Shown here: positions 7,999 through 17,134 of the stretch, piece by piece
How the letters are laid out: each line of letters opens with the position of its first letter
Position numbering within the stretch: position 1 is the first letter of the stretch
Source of the DNA: Streptomyces vinaceus
Lineage (GTDB): Bacteria; Actinomycetota; Actinomycetes; Streptomycetales; Streptomycetaceae
Direction: 5' to 3'
NCBI RefSeq assembly: GCF_008704935.1
Contig: NZ_CP023692.1
Coordinates: 3,233,001 to 3,297,000 of the forward strand
Length of the DNA stretch: 64,000 nt
The notes under the pieces: model-generated
What the model was told of the DNA's origin: nothing
What the model saw: only the letters and a program-made list of their open reading frames with translations
The model's database searches: none
Program-made: the position numbers and the translations under genes

Positions 7999-8322
7999 GT
8001 GCGCGTCGTGAGCTTCAGCGTCCCCACCTGGTTCCCGCCCCGGGCGGGGGAGAAGGCACGGCGGCCCGAGGTCCAGCTCACGGACCAGGAGTCGGCCGTG
8101 TTCCTGTGCCTGGCGACCGGCGCGTCCAACGCGGAACTGGCCGTGGAGCTCCAACTCTCCGTCAGCACGGTCAAGTTCCACGTCCACAACATAAGAGCGA
8201 AGTTGGGCGGCATCAGCCGCCTCCAAGCCTGCCTCCTGGCCGCCCTGGCCCGCGAGGGCGCGAGGGCCCAGCCGCGCTGCGGGGGCGTCAGCGGCGGCGG
8301 TGGAGGAGGCGGCCGGATATGA
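7999..8322 (+). CDS. small LuxR-type helix-turn-helix regulator
   Basis: 107 aa from the GTG at 7999, preceded by GAGGAG at the right distance. It is almost only a GerE/LuxR DNA-binding domain: QLTDQESAVFLCLATGASNAELAVELQLS and VSTVKFHVHNIRAKLGG, given in parts as LATGASNAELAVELQLS and STVKFHVHNIRAKL. There is no receiver or sensor domain. The C-terminus ends in a Gly run. Such stand-alone HTH proteins resemble the output domain of two-component regulators. Its last 35 bases overlap the convergent amidohydrolase-like gene. Confidence 0.82.
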   Translation: MRVVSFSVPTWFPPRAGEKARRPEVQLTDQESAVFLCLATGASNAELAVELQLSVSTVKFHVHNIRAKLGGISRLQACLLAALAREGARAQPRCGGVSGGGGGGGRI

Positions 8323-8932
8323 CCGTGGCCACGCAGGTGGTGGCGCCCTGCGCGAGGAGCTGTGCCGGGTCGGCCACCGCGAAGGCCGCGAAGCGGGCCG
8401 GGGCGCCCGCTTCCAGGACACCGTGGAAGGCCTCCTGCGGCGACCCGCATCCCGCGAACGGGTCCAGCGAGGGGGTCCCGGGGGCGGGCGACGGCGGGAG
8501 GAGGGTCAGGCCCGAGCGGGACACCGCCGTGCGCACCGCCGGGACCGTGAGCCTCCCCGCCACCGCCACCACCCCGCGGGCCAGCAGCTTCTGCGTGGCC
8601 CGGCGGGCGCTGTTGCCCCAGCGGGACTCGGTCAGCTTCAGGTCGGCCAGCGCCTCGGCGCCGCTGATCGGGCCGGTTCCGAGCTCGGCGGTCTCGTACG
8701 GGTCGTCCGGGTAGTACGTCCGCTCCAGCAGCTCGTCCGCCCCGCGCACCAGCAGCCCCGGGGTCAGCACCCCGGGCCAGCGCCGGACCCGCGCGTGCGG
8801 GCAGGCCGCCGCCAGCTCCTCGTACGGGCCCACCCGGGCGATCCGGTCCCCCTCGACCAGGACCGCCCCGGCGGGCAGCGGCTCGCGGCCGGGCCCGGGC
8901 AGCGCGACGTCGGCGGTGTGAAGCGTCAGCAC
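8288..8932 (-). CDS. imidazolonepropionase/amidohydrolase-like protein lacking the metal site
   Basis: 214 aa. The N-terminus reads like the small beta domain of the amidohydrolase superfamily (LTLHTADVALPG...AVLVEGDRIARVGPYEEL), and the C-terminus returns to it (GATTCVATVISGRLLHRRR). Between them, where an active enzyme has TPG(L/F)(V/I)D-x-H-x-H, this protein has VLTPGLLVRGADELLER, with no HxH and no room for a full TIM barrel. It starts 7 nt after the mqnC stop, so they are co-transcribed. A related amidohydrolase deaminates aminodeoxyfutalosine in some futalosine pathways, so this may be a remodelled relative with a non-catalytic role. Function unknown. Confidence 0.75.
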   Translation of the reverse strand: MLTLHTADVALPGPGREPLPAGAVLVEGDRIARVGPYEELAAACPHARVRRWPGVLTPGLLVRGADELLERTYYPDDPYETAELGTGPISGAEALADLKLTESRWGNSARRATQKLLARGVVAVAGRLTVPAVRTAVSRSGLTLLPPSPAPGTPSLDPFAGCGSPQEAFHGVLEAGAPARFAAFAVADPAQLLAQGATTCVATVISGRLLHRRR

Positions 8933-8939
8933 GGGTGCG

Positions 8940-10139
8940 TCAGTTCGTGGAGATGAGCTTCAGCTCGGGGTGCGCCGTACCGCCCTCGATCGCCGTCGAC
9001 GAGATGTGCGAGACCACGCGGTCGTCGACCGGGTCGTTCGCCGGGTCGTCGTGCACGAGGAGGTGCTCGTACGTCGTCGCGCGCTGCGCCGGGACCCGGC
9101 CCGCCTTGCGGATCAGGTCGATGATCTCCTGGCGGTTCGAGCGGTGCTTGGCGCCCGCCGAGGAGACCACGTTCTCCTCCAGCATGATCGAGCCGAGGTC
9201 GTCCGCGCCGTAGTGCAGCGAGAGCTGGCCCGCCTCCTTGCCCACGGTCAGCCAGGAGCCCTGGATGTGGGCGACGTTGTCGAGGAAGAGCCGGGCGATG
9301 GCGATCATCCGCAGGTACTCGAAGACCGTCGCCTGGGTCCGGCCCTTGAGGTGGTTGTTCTCGGGCTGGTACGTGTACGGGATGAAGGCGCGGAAGCCGC
9401 CGGTGCGGTCCTGCGTGTCCCGGATCATCGCGATGTGCTCGATGCGCTCGGCGTTGGTCTCGCCGGTGCCCATCAGCATCGTGGAGGTGGACTCCACGCC
9501 CAGCTCGTGGGCGATCTCCATGATCTCCAGCCAGCGCTCGCCCGACTCCTTGAGCGGGGCGATCGCCTTGCGCGGCCGCTCCGGCAGGAGTTCGGCGCCG
9601 GCGCCCGCGAAGGAGTCGAGGCCCGCCGCGTGGATCCGCTTGATGGCCTCTTCCGCCGAGACGCCCGAGATGCGGGCCATGTGGTCGACCTCGGAGGCGC
9701 CGAGGGAGTGGATGACCAGCTGCGGGAACGCCTTCTTGATCGCGGAGAAGTGCTCCTCGTAGTACTCCACGCCGTAGTCCGGGTGGTGCCCGCCCTGGAA
9801 CATGATCTGCGTGCCGCCGAGCTCGACGGTCTCCGCGCAGCGGCGCAGGATGTCGTCGAGGTCGCGGGACCAGCCCTTCTTGGTGTCCTTCGGGGCCGCG
9901 TAGAAAGCGCAGAACTTGCACGCCGTGACGCACACGTTCGTGTAGTTGATGTTGCGCTCGATGATGTACGTCGCGATGTGCTCGGTGCCGGCGTAGCGGC
10001 GGCGGCGCGCCGCGTCGGCGGCCTGGCCGAGCGCGTGCAGCGGGGCGTGCCGGTAGAGGTCGAGCGCCTCTTCCTTGGTGATCCGGCCCCCTGCGGCGGC
10101 ACGGTCGAGGACAGACTGGAGAGCGGCCTGGTCGGTCAC
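8940..10139 (-). CDS. mqnC: cyclic dehypoxanthinyl futalosine synthase (radical SAM)
   Basis: 399 aa from the GTG at 10139, which follows GAAAGGTGA; nine more codons upstream are possible. The radical-SAM cluster motif is CVTACKFC (C70, C74, C77). The downstream sequence NHLKGRTQATVFEYLR and the Gly-rich FQGGHHPDYG fit MqnC. It cyclises dehypoxanthinyl futalosine to the spiro compound that precedes 1,4-dihydroxy-6-naphthoate in the futalosine route. It is followed at once by the amidohydrolase-like gene. It resembles MqnE (38911-40074), a paralogue with different chemistry, but the neighbour and motif spacing favour MqnC here. Confidence 0.94.
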   Translation of the reverse strand: MTDQAALQSVLDRAAAGGRITKEEALDLYRHAPLHALGQAADAARRRRYAGTEHIATYIIERNINYTNVCVTACKFCAFYAAPKDTKKGWSRDLDDILRRCAETVELGGTQIMFQGGHHPDYGVEYYEEHFSAIKKAFPQLVIHSLGASEVDHMARISGVSAEEAIKRIHAAGLDSFAGAGAELLPERPRKAIAPLKESGERWLEIMEIAHELGVESTSTMLMGTGETNAERIEHIAMIRDTQDRTGGFRAFIPYTYQPENNHLKGRTQATVFEYLRMIAIARLFLDNVAHIQGSWLTVGKEAGQLSLHYGADDLGSIMLEENVVSSAGAKHRSNRQEIIDLIRKAGRVPAQRATTYEHLLVHDDPANDPVDDRVVSHISSTAIEGGTAHPELKLISTN

Positions 10140-10211
10140 CGGTGCGTCACCTTTCGGCGGTGTCAAGAGGTACGGACCGATCCAGCCTACGCCAGGGCCC
10201 GTCGGCGGTTC

Positions 10212-12017
10212 TCAGGGGATGCGGGTCAGGTCGCCTTCGGGGTTTCCGGCCGGGGCGTCGCCCGACTTGTAGTGGAGCGTCCCGTCGGCGTTGAGGGTGA
10301 AGCGCTCGTCGGCGGAGCCGTTGGAGCAGATGCCGGGCGCCGGGTTGGGGCCGCCCGCCGTGTCCAGGACGAGGGAGCGGTCGGTGGCGGAGGACAGCTT
10401 CCAGTCGCCGCTGCAGTCGGTGCCGAAGAGCGGGAGGACCGACTTGTCCCGGGCGACGACCTCGCCGACCTTGCCGGCCTTGATCGTGATCTCGAACTCG
10501 CTGGAGACTCCGGCCCGGGCGGTGGTGACCGTCCCCTTCCAGGTGCCGACGAGCTCCTTGGGGACGTCGCGCCGGGTGCCGGCGGGCGCCCCCGTCGAGG
10601 GCTTGGCCGTCGAGGGGGTGGCGGAAGGGGTCGCGGATTCCTCCGGGGCCGGGGTGCCGGACTGCGCCGACGCCGGGGGCCTGGCCGCGGCGTCGCCGGA
10701 GGCGTGCTGGTCGGCGTCGCCACCGGTGCCCGGGAGCAGCCCCAGCCCGTACAGCCCGCCGCCGGAGAGCACGGCCAGGGCGGCGGCCGCCGCGAGGACC
10801 AGCGAGCAGCTGAACCGCCGCCCGGCCGCGTTGAAGGTGACCTGCCGCCCGTGGTCCGGGGAGGTCCGCGGCGGCGGCACCGCGCCGCCACCGGTCTCGG
10901 TGGGGGTGTGCGCCGCGTCCGCGGGCGGCGGCCCGTACGGCCCGTAGGAGGGGACGGGGACGCCGGAGCCGGAGCCGCTCCCGTACGAGGGGTCCGGCGC
11001 TCCGAAGCCGACCGCGGGTCCCCCGTACGAGGAGGCCGTGAACGGCACCGGCCCGGACCCGGATTCGCCGGCCGGCGCCGCGCCGCCCTCCGGGGCGCCG
11101 ACCGGGGCGGCCTCCAGGTCCAGCAGGGCCGTGGCGGCGCGGCTGGCGTCCTCCACCACCGGCGCGGGGAGCCAGCCGGGGGCGCGCAGGGCTCCGGCGA
11201 GCGCCTGCGCGATCTCGGCCGGGGCGGGCCGGTCGGCGGCGGCCTTGGCCAGGCAGGCCGCGATCAGCTCGCGCAGCCCGCCGGGCGGGACGGCGTCGAG
11301 CTCCGGCGGCTCGTGGACCACCTTGTAGAGGAGGGTCGCCGGGTTGTCCCCGGTGAACGGGGGCCGGCCGGTGGCCGCGAAGGCGAGCACGGCGCCGAGC
11401 GAGAACACGTCGGCGGCCCCGGTGACCCCCTTGCCGAGGATCTGCTCGGGGGACATGTAGCCGGGGGAGCCGACGGAGACGCCGGTGGAGGTCAGCGAGG
11501 CCGTACCTCCCCCGGACTCCGTCCGGGGGGACCCCCAGGCCCGGGCGATGCCGAAGTCGATGAGCCGGGGGCCGTCCAGGGTCAGCATCACGTTGGAGGG
11601 CTTCACGTCCCGGTGGACCAGCCCCAGCCCGTGCACGGCCACCAGGGCGCGCGCCAGGCCTTCGCCGACGGCTCGTACGGAGGCCTCCGGGAGGGGCCCG
11701 TGCGCGGCGACGGCGCCGCCCAGCGAGGGGCCCGCCACGTACCCGGTGGCCACCCACGGCACGGCCGCCTCCGGGTCGGCGTCCAGGACGGGCGCGGTCC
11801 ACTCTCCGCCGACGCGGCGCGCGGCCTCGACCTCGCGGCGGAAGCGGGCTCGGAACTCCTCGTCGGAGGCGAAGTGCGGGTGCACGATCTTGACGGCGAC
11901 GGTCCGGCCGCCGGCGCTGCGGCCGAGGTAGACCCGCCCCATGCCGCCCGAGCCGAGCCGGCCGAGCAGCCGGTACGCACCGATGGTCCGCGGTTCGCCG
12001 GCTTCGAGCGGCTGCAT
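10212..12017 (-). CDS. membrane serine/threonine protein kinase (PknB-like)
   Basis: 601 aa from ATG 12017, with GGGAGGGGGA upstream. Kinase domain about residues 13-265: glycine loop LGSGGMGRVY (21-30), ATP-binding Lys K43, catalytic loop HRDVKPSN (D137), DFG at 154-156 and MSPEQILG. A Pro/Gly/Ser/Tyr-rich linker follows (SYGGPA, PSYGPYGPPP), then one membrane helix (LVLAAAAALAVLSGGGLYG) and an extracellular C-terminal domain with four Cys (DCSGD, GICSNG) that might bind a ligand. It lies between mqnC and mqnA on the same strand. Target unknown. Confidence 0.95.
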   Translation of the reverse strand: MQPLEAGEPRTIGAYRLLGRLGSGGMGRVYLGRSAGGRTVAVKIVHPHFASDEEFRARFRREVEAARRVGGEWTAPVLDADPEAAVPWVATGYVAGPSLGGAVAAHGPLPEASVRAVGEGLARALVAVHGLGLVHRDVKPSNVMLTLDGPRLIDFGIARAWGSPRTESGGGTASLTSTGVSVGSPGYMSPEQILGKGVTGAADVFSLGAVLAFAATGRPPFTGDNPATLLYKVVHEPPELDAVPPGGLRELIAACLAKAAADRPAPAEIAQALAGALRAPGWLPAPVVEDASRAATALLDLEAAPVGAPEGGAAPAGESGSGPVPFTASSYGGPAVGFGAPDPSYGSGSGSGVPVPSYGPYGPPPADAAHTPTETGGGAVPPPRTSPDHGRQVTFNAAGRRFSCSLVLAAAAALAVLSGGGLYGLGLLPGTGGDADQHASGDAAARPPASAQSGTPAPEESATPSATPSTAKPSTGAPAGTRRDVPKELVGTWKGTVTTARAGVSSEFEITIKAGKVGEVVARDKSVLPLFGTDCSGDWKLSSATDRSLVLDTAGGPNPAPGICSNGSADERFTLNADGTLHYKSGDAPAGNPEGDLTRIP

Positions 12018-12238
12018 CGCGTCCCCCTCCCCCGTGGGTGCCTGAGCACTGAGCACTGAGCGCTGACGGCCGGTCCCGGACCGGCCAAGAGCACCTTAGG
12101 GGTGCCCGCCCCGCTGCGGGGAGGTATTCCCACCCCGTGGACGGGAAAGCGAAAAGAGGGGGAATTCCCGGGAAACGGCATTTCCGCCCGACCGGAACCG
12201 GGCCGACAACCGGAACCGGCGGCCCCTGACGGAAATGA

Positions 12239-13111
<873 letters not shown>

Positions 13112-13199
13112 CTAGCCCCCGGGTCTCCGTCAGCCTTCGGGCGGGCCTCAAACGTCCGGGTGACGTGATCTTTCCCTCTGGTCTCCGCCGCAGGGTGCG

Positions 13200-13339
13200 T
13201 GCTAGGCTCGTCGCAAGTTGCAGTTTGGTTTCCCTTGCAGTACGAGGCCTGCGGAGAATGTGACCCGCAGGCTTTTGTAGTTTTCAGACTTCTTAGCAGG
13301 TTCTGGAGCAGGGCGACCCTTTGGCCCATAGGAGGGCTC
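13200..13339 (+). promoter_or_regulatory. promoter and structured leader of the cold-shock gene
   Basis: About 130 bases of leader, AT-richer than its surroundings. TAGGCT at 13203-13208 could be a -10 box. A perfect hairpin, GCCTGCGG / CCGCAGGC at 13247-13272, is followed at once by TTTT (13273-13276), so it looks like an intrinsic terminator or attenuator placed inside the leader, about 65 bases before the ATG. Long structured leaders are known to control csp genes with temperature. Confidence 0.55.
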
Positions 13340-13543
13340 ATGGCTACCGGAACCGTGAAGTGGTTCAACGCTGAAAAGGGCTTCGGCTTCATCGCCCAGG
13401 ACGGCGGCGGCCCGGATGTCTTCGTCCACTACTCCGCGATCAACGCCTCTGGCTTCCGCTCCCTCGAGGAGAACCAGATGGTGAACTTCGACGTCACGCA
13501 GGGTCCGAAGGGCCCGCAGGCGGAGAACGTCACCCCGGCCTAA
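13340..13543 (+). CDS. cold-shock protein (CspA family)
   Basis: 67 aa, the normal size, from ATG 13340 with GGAGGG 5 nt upstream. Both RNA-binding motifs are present: RNP1 KGFGFIAQ (13-20) and RNP2 DVFVHYS (about 26-32), after the usual [14 protein letters not shown] start. The single OB-fold domain binds single-stranded RNA/DNA and melts RNA structure. Monocistronic: promoter and leader upstream, terminator downstream. I choose no csp/scoF gene number, because several paralogues exist in Streptomyces. Confidence 0.97.
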   Translation: MATGTVKWFNAEKGFGFIAQDGGGPDVFVHYSAINASGFRSLEENQMVNFDVTQGPKGPQAENVTPA

Positions 13544-13587
13544 TCGCCTGGGCCAACTCTCATCGCGGGTTGGAAAAGCAGTACCCA

Positions 13588-13638
13588 AGGAGCCCTGCCT
13601 CCTCCGTGCGAGCGGAGGCGGCGGGGCTCCTGCCTTTC
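13588..13638 (+). terminator. terminator of the cold-shock gene
   Basis: AGGAGCCC...TCCTCCG pairs with CGGAGG...GGGGCTCCT in a long, slightly interrupted stem, followed by GCCTTTCCC. Confidence 0.8.
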
Positions 13639-13663
13639 CCCCCGGGGACACGGGGTGAAACGC

Positions 13664-13707
13664 CGACCGCCCCTGGCCGCCGTCGAGACGGTGGCCAGGG
13701 GCGGTCG
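13664..13707 (-). terminator. terminator of the lytic transglycosylase gene
   Basis: CGACCGCCCCTGGCC and GGCCAGGGGCGGTCG pair around CGCCGTCGAGACGGT; on the minus strand the stem is followed by GGCGTTTCACC. It stands 24 bases past the stop of the minus-strand gene. Confidence 0.8.
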
Positions 13708-13731
13708 CTGTGCGACTGCGGAGCGGCCGGC

Positions 13732-15405
13732 CTACGAAGCCGGCGCCGGCGCCGCCGTGATCTTCAGGTCCAGGACCAGGACCACGTTGTCCTTCGTGAT
13801 CAGGCGCAGGTGGTACGTGCCCGGGGCGACGTCCGTGGTGAACAGCTCCGGCAGCGCGATCTTGCCGTCGGCGCCGGCCGGGGCCAGCAGCAGGCTCGTG
13901 ACCTTGTTGCCGTCCTTGTCCTTGAACCACGGGCCCTTGGACTTGGCCGCGTCCACCGGGACCCACGCCCCGCCGTCCTCGTGCCTCTCGACGAGTCCGG
14001 CCGTGACCTGCGTGCCCTCCGCGGCCTTGCCCTGCGCCGTGGCCGTGACCTCCAAGCCCTTCAGGCCCTTGCCCGCCTCGACCTCCAGCGGCTTGTCCGC
14101 ACCGGCGTCGGTCCGGGACAGCTTGTCCGCGACCGGGGCCGGCTTCGCCGTGACCGTACCGGTGAAGGTCACCGTCAGCTGCGCCTCGGTGTTGTACGCC
14201 GCCACCCGCAGGGTGAAACCGCCCGCCTTGGCACCGGCCTTCAGGCCGGGCAGCGCCGCGATGCCCTCGGAGTCGGTGTCGACCACGAGGAACGTCTTGC
14301 CCTCGGCGCCGATGGAGGAGCCCGTGGTGTCGTCCTTGAGCTCGAACAGGATCGGCTTCCCGGCGGCCGGCTTGCCGTCGCTGAGCACCGCCTTGATCCG
14401 CGGGACCGCCGTGAACGCCGACCCGGCCTCGGCCTTGAGCTCCGCACTGCCGAGCAGCTCCAGCTTGGCCAGGGTCGGCGTCGGGGTCGGCGTGGGCTTC
14501 GGCTCCTCCGGCTTCGGCGTGGGCTTCGGCGTCGGGGTGGGGGTCGGCTTCGGGGTGGGCGTGGGCTTCGGGGTCGGGGTGGGAGTCGGCGTGGGCAGCG
14601 TCCTCGTGGGCGGCGGCGTGTAGTCGCCGACCGGCGGGTTCGCCACCCCGGTGGCACCGTTCTGGTACTGGTGCATGTACCCGAGCACCGTGTTCACGTA
14701 CTCGCGGGAGTTGTTGTAGCTGAGGATCGCCCGGTCGAGCTGCGCCTGGTCCGAGAGGTTCCGGTCGCCCGCGCACAGGTAGAGGCCCGCGCCCAGCGCC
14801 GCGTCGTAGATGTTGTTCGGATCGCGCTTGGAGTCGCCGTTGCCGTCGGCGCCCCAGGTGGCCCAGGTGGAGGGGATGAACTGGAGCGGGCCGACGGCGC
14901 GGTCGTAGACGGCGTCCCCGTCGAACTCGCCCTTGTCGGTGTCCTTGATCTCGGCGAACCCGTTGCCGTCGAGGCGCGGGCCGCGGATCGGCTTCTCGGT
15001 GTAGCCGTCGGCCTTGAGCCCGTAGCCCGAGGCGTGTACGGACTCGACCCGGCCGATGCCGGCGATCAGCTGCCAGGGCAGCTTGCAGTTGGGGAGCGCG
15101 GCGGCCACCGCCACCTCGGCGCGGTGGTACGCGTCCAGGGCGGTCGCGGGTATGCCGCTGACCCCCTCACCGGCGCCCGCACCCGCGGCGGGCGGTACGG
15201 CCGGGTCGGCGAGCGGGTCGGGCAGGTCGAGGCGGGCGTCGCCCCGGTCGGTGGCCTGGGGGCTGTCCGGGGTGGGCTCGGACTCGCCCGCGTCGGCGGT
15301 GGACGTGTTGGTCACCACCGCGGCGGTCGTCAGGCTGGCCGCGAGCGCGGCCGTGCACAGGACCTTGCGCGAGGTGTTGACGAGGTGACGGTGAAGCGGC
15401 TTCAC
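13732..15405 (-). CDS. secreted lytic transglycosylase with proline-threonine linker
   Basis: 557 aa from the GTG at 15405 (GGGGGG about 10 nt upstream). The start gives a signal peptide (KPLHRHLVNTSRK, hydrophobic core, ADAGES). The catalytic domain, about residues 85-260, is an SLT-like transglycosylase: IGRVESVHASGYG holds the likely catalytic Glu, followed by VGPLQFIPSTWATWG and ILSYNNSREYVNTVL. Then comes a PT/PK repeat linker (PTPTPTPKPTPTPKP) that should cross the wall, and two beta-rich C-terminal regions that look Ig-like. It would cut glycan strands outside the cell. Convergent with csp; a 324-base gap separates it from the next gene. Confidence 0.92.
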   Translation of the reverse strand: MKPLHRHLVNTSRKVLCTAALAASLTTAAVVTNTSTADAGESEPTPDSPQATDRGDARLDLPDPLADPAVPPAAGAGAGEGVSGIPATALDAYHRAEVAVAAALPNCKLPWQLIAGIGRVESVHASGYGLKADGYTEKPIRGPRLDGNGFAEIKDTDKGEFDGDAVYDRAVGPLQFIPSTWATWGADGNGDSKRDPNNIYDAALGAGLYLCAGDRNLSDQAQLDRAILSYNNSREYVNTVLGYMHQYQNGATGVANPPVGDYTPPPTRTLPTPTPTPTPKPTPTPKPTPTPTPKPTPKPEEPKPTPTPTPTLAKLELLGSAELKAEAGSAFTAVPRIKAVLSDGKPAAGKPILFELKDDTTGSSIGAEGKTFLVVDTDSEGIAALPGLKAGAKAGGFTLRVAAYNTEAQLTVTFTGTVTAKPAPVADKLSRTDAGADKPLEVEAGKGLKGLEVTATAQGKAAEGTQVTAGLVERHEDGGAWVPVDAAKSKGPWFKDKDGNKVTSLLLAPAGADGKIALPELFTTDVAPGTYHLRLITKDNVVLVLDLKITAAPAPAS

Positions 15406-15729
15406 AGTGCGGCGATCCCCCCAAGGCGGCCGACAAGGTATACGACGGCGGGTCGAGCCGTGGATATCCACTGTCTATCAGGTATTCGGACGCGACTCAC
15501 CGCCGCCCCGGCAGATATGACACACCATTCGTCTCGGCTTCACCGGCTCCTCACGGCCGTTCGCACAAAGGACGCCGGTCCCTGCCGGAAAGATCCCAAA
15601 GGCCTATGATCCGCCCGCGATCGCCCGCTTAGGGTCCTTTCATGGCGACCGGTACCAAGAACGACCCCCGGGGGCGCGGGCGGTGCGCCACGGACGGATC
15701 CGGCCCGGCCCGTCCTACGGTGGGATGCC

Positions 15730-16206
15730 ATGACCACCATCGATCCGATCCGCGTCCCCGACCTGTCGGACCGCCCCCACCAGCTGACCGTCGAGCGGTC
15801 GATGATCGCCACCGAGCACACCCTGTACGCGGGGTGGACCGAGGAGTTCGACCGCTGGTTCGCCGCCCCCGGCTCGGTCCTGATGCGGGCCGAGGTGAAC
15901 GCGCCGTTCTTCTTCGAGACCGAGTCCGCACCCGAACCGGACGGCCCGCGCACCAGGCACCCGCACTACGGGCGCTTCCTGCGGCTGGTCCCGAACCGGC
16001 TGGTGGAGCTGGCCTGGGTGACGGGCCGGGGCGGCACGGAGGGCGCCGAGACCGTCGTCACGGTCGAACTCCTCCCCCACCCGATCGGCACCCACGTCCG
16101 GCTGACGCACGCGGGCTTCCAGGACGAGGCGGCCCGCGACCGGCACGCGGCGGCCTGGGAGCAGGTACTGGTGCAGCAGGACGAGGCGCTGACCGGGGAG
16201 GAGTGA
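15730..16206 (+). CDS. SRPBCC/AHSA1-like domain protein
   Basis: 158 aa from ATG 15730. It has the START/AHSA1 pattern: an N-terminal strand (QLTVERSMIATEHTLYAGWTEEFDRWFA, in part TLYAGWTEEFDRWFA), a central RFLRLVPNRLVELAWVTG and a C-terminal helix DEAARDRHAAAWEQVLVQ. These proteins form a hydrophobic pocket; the ligand is unknown. The 324 bases between it and the transglycosylase gene (15406-15729) hold two divergent promoters presumably, but I see no clear box or repeat. A mycothiol-enzyme remnant follows directly downstream. Confidence 0.85.
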   Translation: MTTIDPIRVPDLSDRPHQLTVERSMIATEHTLYAGWTEEFDRWFAAPGSVLMRAEVNAPFFFETESAPEPDGPRTRHPHYGRFLRLVPNRLVELAWVTGRGGTEGAETVVTVELLPHPIGTHVRLTHAGFQDEAARDRHAAAWEQVLVQQDEALTGEE

Positions 16207-16244
16207 GGTCCGGGGGCCGGGCGGCTGCGCCCCTGCTCACAGGC

Positions 16245-16600
16245 TCTCGCGCAGCCGCCCTCAAGGCCGCCATCGCCGCCGGGCGTCGCGAACTGGCCGC
16301 CTCTTCGACGCGCTGCGCGCCGCAGACTGGCACGCCCCCGGCCTCCGTAAGGGCTGGACCGTCCGCGAGGTCGTCGCCCACTCCGCGACCACGCCCACCA
16401 CCCGTGGACCGCCGCTCGGCGGGCCACCGGCCGCCCTCGGCCACGACGTGGTCCACGGCCTGGACCTCACCGGCGTACGGCTGTGCGCGCAGGACACCGA
16501 CTGGCCCTAAGGTCCGGGGCGGAGCCGGTGTACGGCGATGCCCAGGACCTGCTCCTGCCGGCCGGCGCCTTCGGCTACGGGGCCGCCAACCTGCGCCTAC
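16245..16600 (+). pseudogene. decayed mycothiol-dependent maleylpyruvate isomerase-family gene
   Basis: No intact frame, but pieces of the TIGR03083/MDMPI_N family are readable. RELAA is followed, after a +1 shift near 16300, by LFDALRAADWHAPGLRKGWTVREVVAHSAT (in parts LFDALRAADWHAP and GWTVREVVAHSA), which is the family's WTVRDVVAHL motif. Then about 40 bases on, GHDVVHGLDL and VRLCAQDTDWP end in a stop at about 16508, and AQDLLLPAG continues in another frame. The middle of the usual ~200-aa protein is missing. An intact relative is at 24916-25713. Boundaries are approximate. Confidence 0.7.
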
Positions 16601-17016
16601 AGACAGGCCCACACCGTCTTGCCCGGGTGGCCCGGCGGGCGGTCGCGCACCCCCCAGTCCCGGGCCACGGCCTCCACGACCACGAGCCCGCGCCCGCCCT
16701 CCGCCGAGGGATCGGCGGGGGCCGACGCCTCGGGCGGGCGGTGCTCCCCGCGGGCGTCGCTGACCTCCACCCACACCCGACGCCCGTCGTACCGGAGGAC
16801 GACCTCGAAATTCCGCCCGGGTACGTGCCCGTGCACGACGGCGTTGGCGGCCAGCTCTCCGATCACGAGCTCGACGTCCTCGGCGAGCGTGCAGCCGTAC
16901 GGGATCCCCCAAGCGGCCAGCTGAACCCCTACGAGCCGCCGCGCGAGCCGCGCCCCCCGGCGGGTGGCGCTGAGGAGCATGCGGGCCTGTGCCATGTCAC
17001 TGATTTCGGTCGTCAC
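16597..17016 (-). CDS. HATPase_c anti-sigma-factor-like ATP-binding protein
   Basis: 139 aa. The GHKL ATPase boxes are present: N box ELAANAVVHG, G1 box VEVSDARGE and G2 box EGGRGLVVVEAVARDWG. There is no dimerisation or phosphoacceptor domain, so it resembles the RsbW/SpoIIAB-like single-domain proteins common in Streptomyces. It is divergent from the XRE-DUF5753 gene that is coupled to a DUF397 gene; this three-part set recurs in Streptomyces and includes the whiJ and abaA loci. Likely a cytoplasmic regulatory protein; its partner is unknown. Confidence 0.92.
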   Translation of the reverse strand: MTTEISDMAQARMLLSATRRGARLARRLVGVQLAAWGIPYGCTLAEDVELVIGELAANAVVHGHVPGRNFEVVLRYDGRRVWVEVSDARGEHRPPEASAPADPSAEGGRGLVVVEAVARDWGVRDRPPGHPGKTVWACL

Positions 17017-17134
17017 CTCACCGAGCGTGTCCGGAGCGCCGTACGCTTTCCAGTGACGGCGGCACTACGGCCGAGTCCCGTAGGGCTGGCCGCTGTTGCG
17101 TGTACGGCCCGTACGGACGAGGGCGGTTCAGCCT

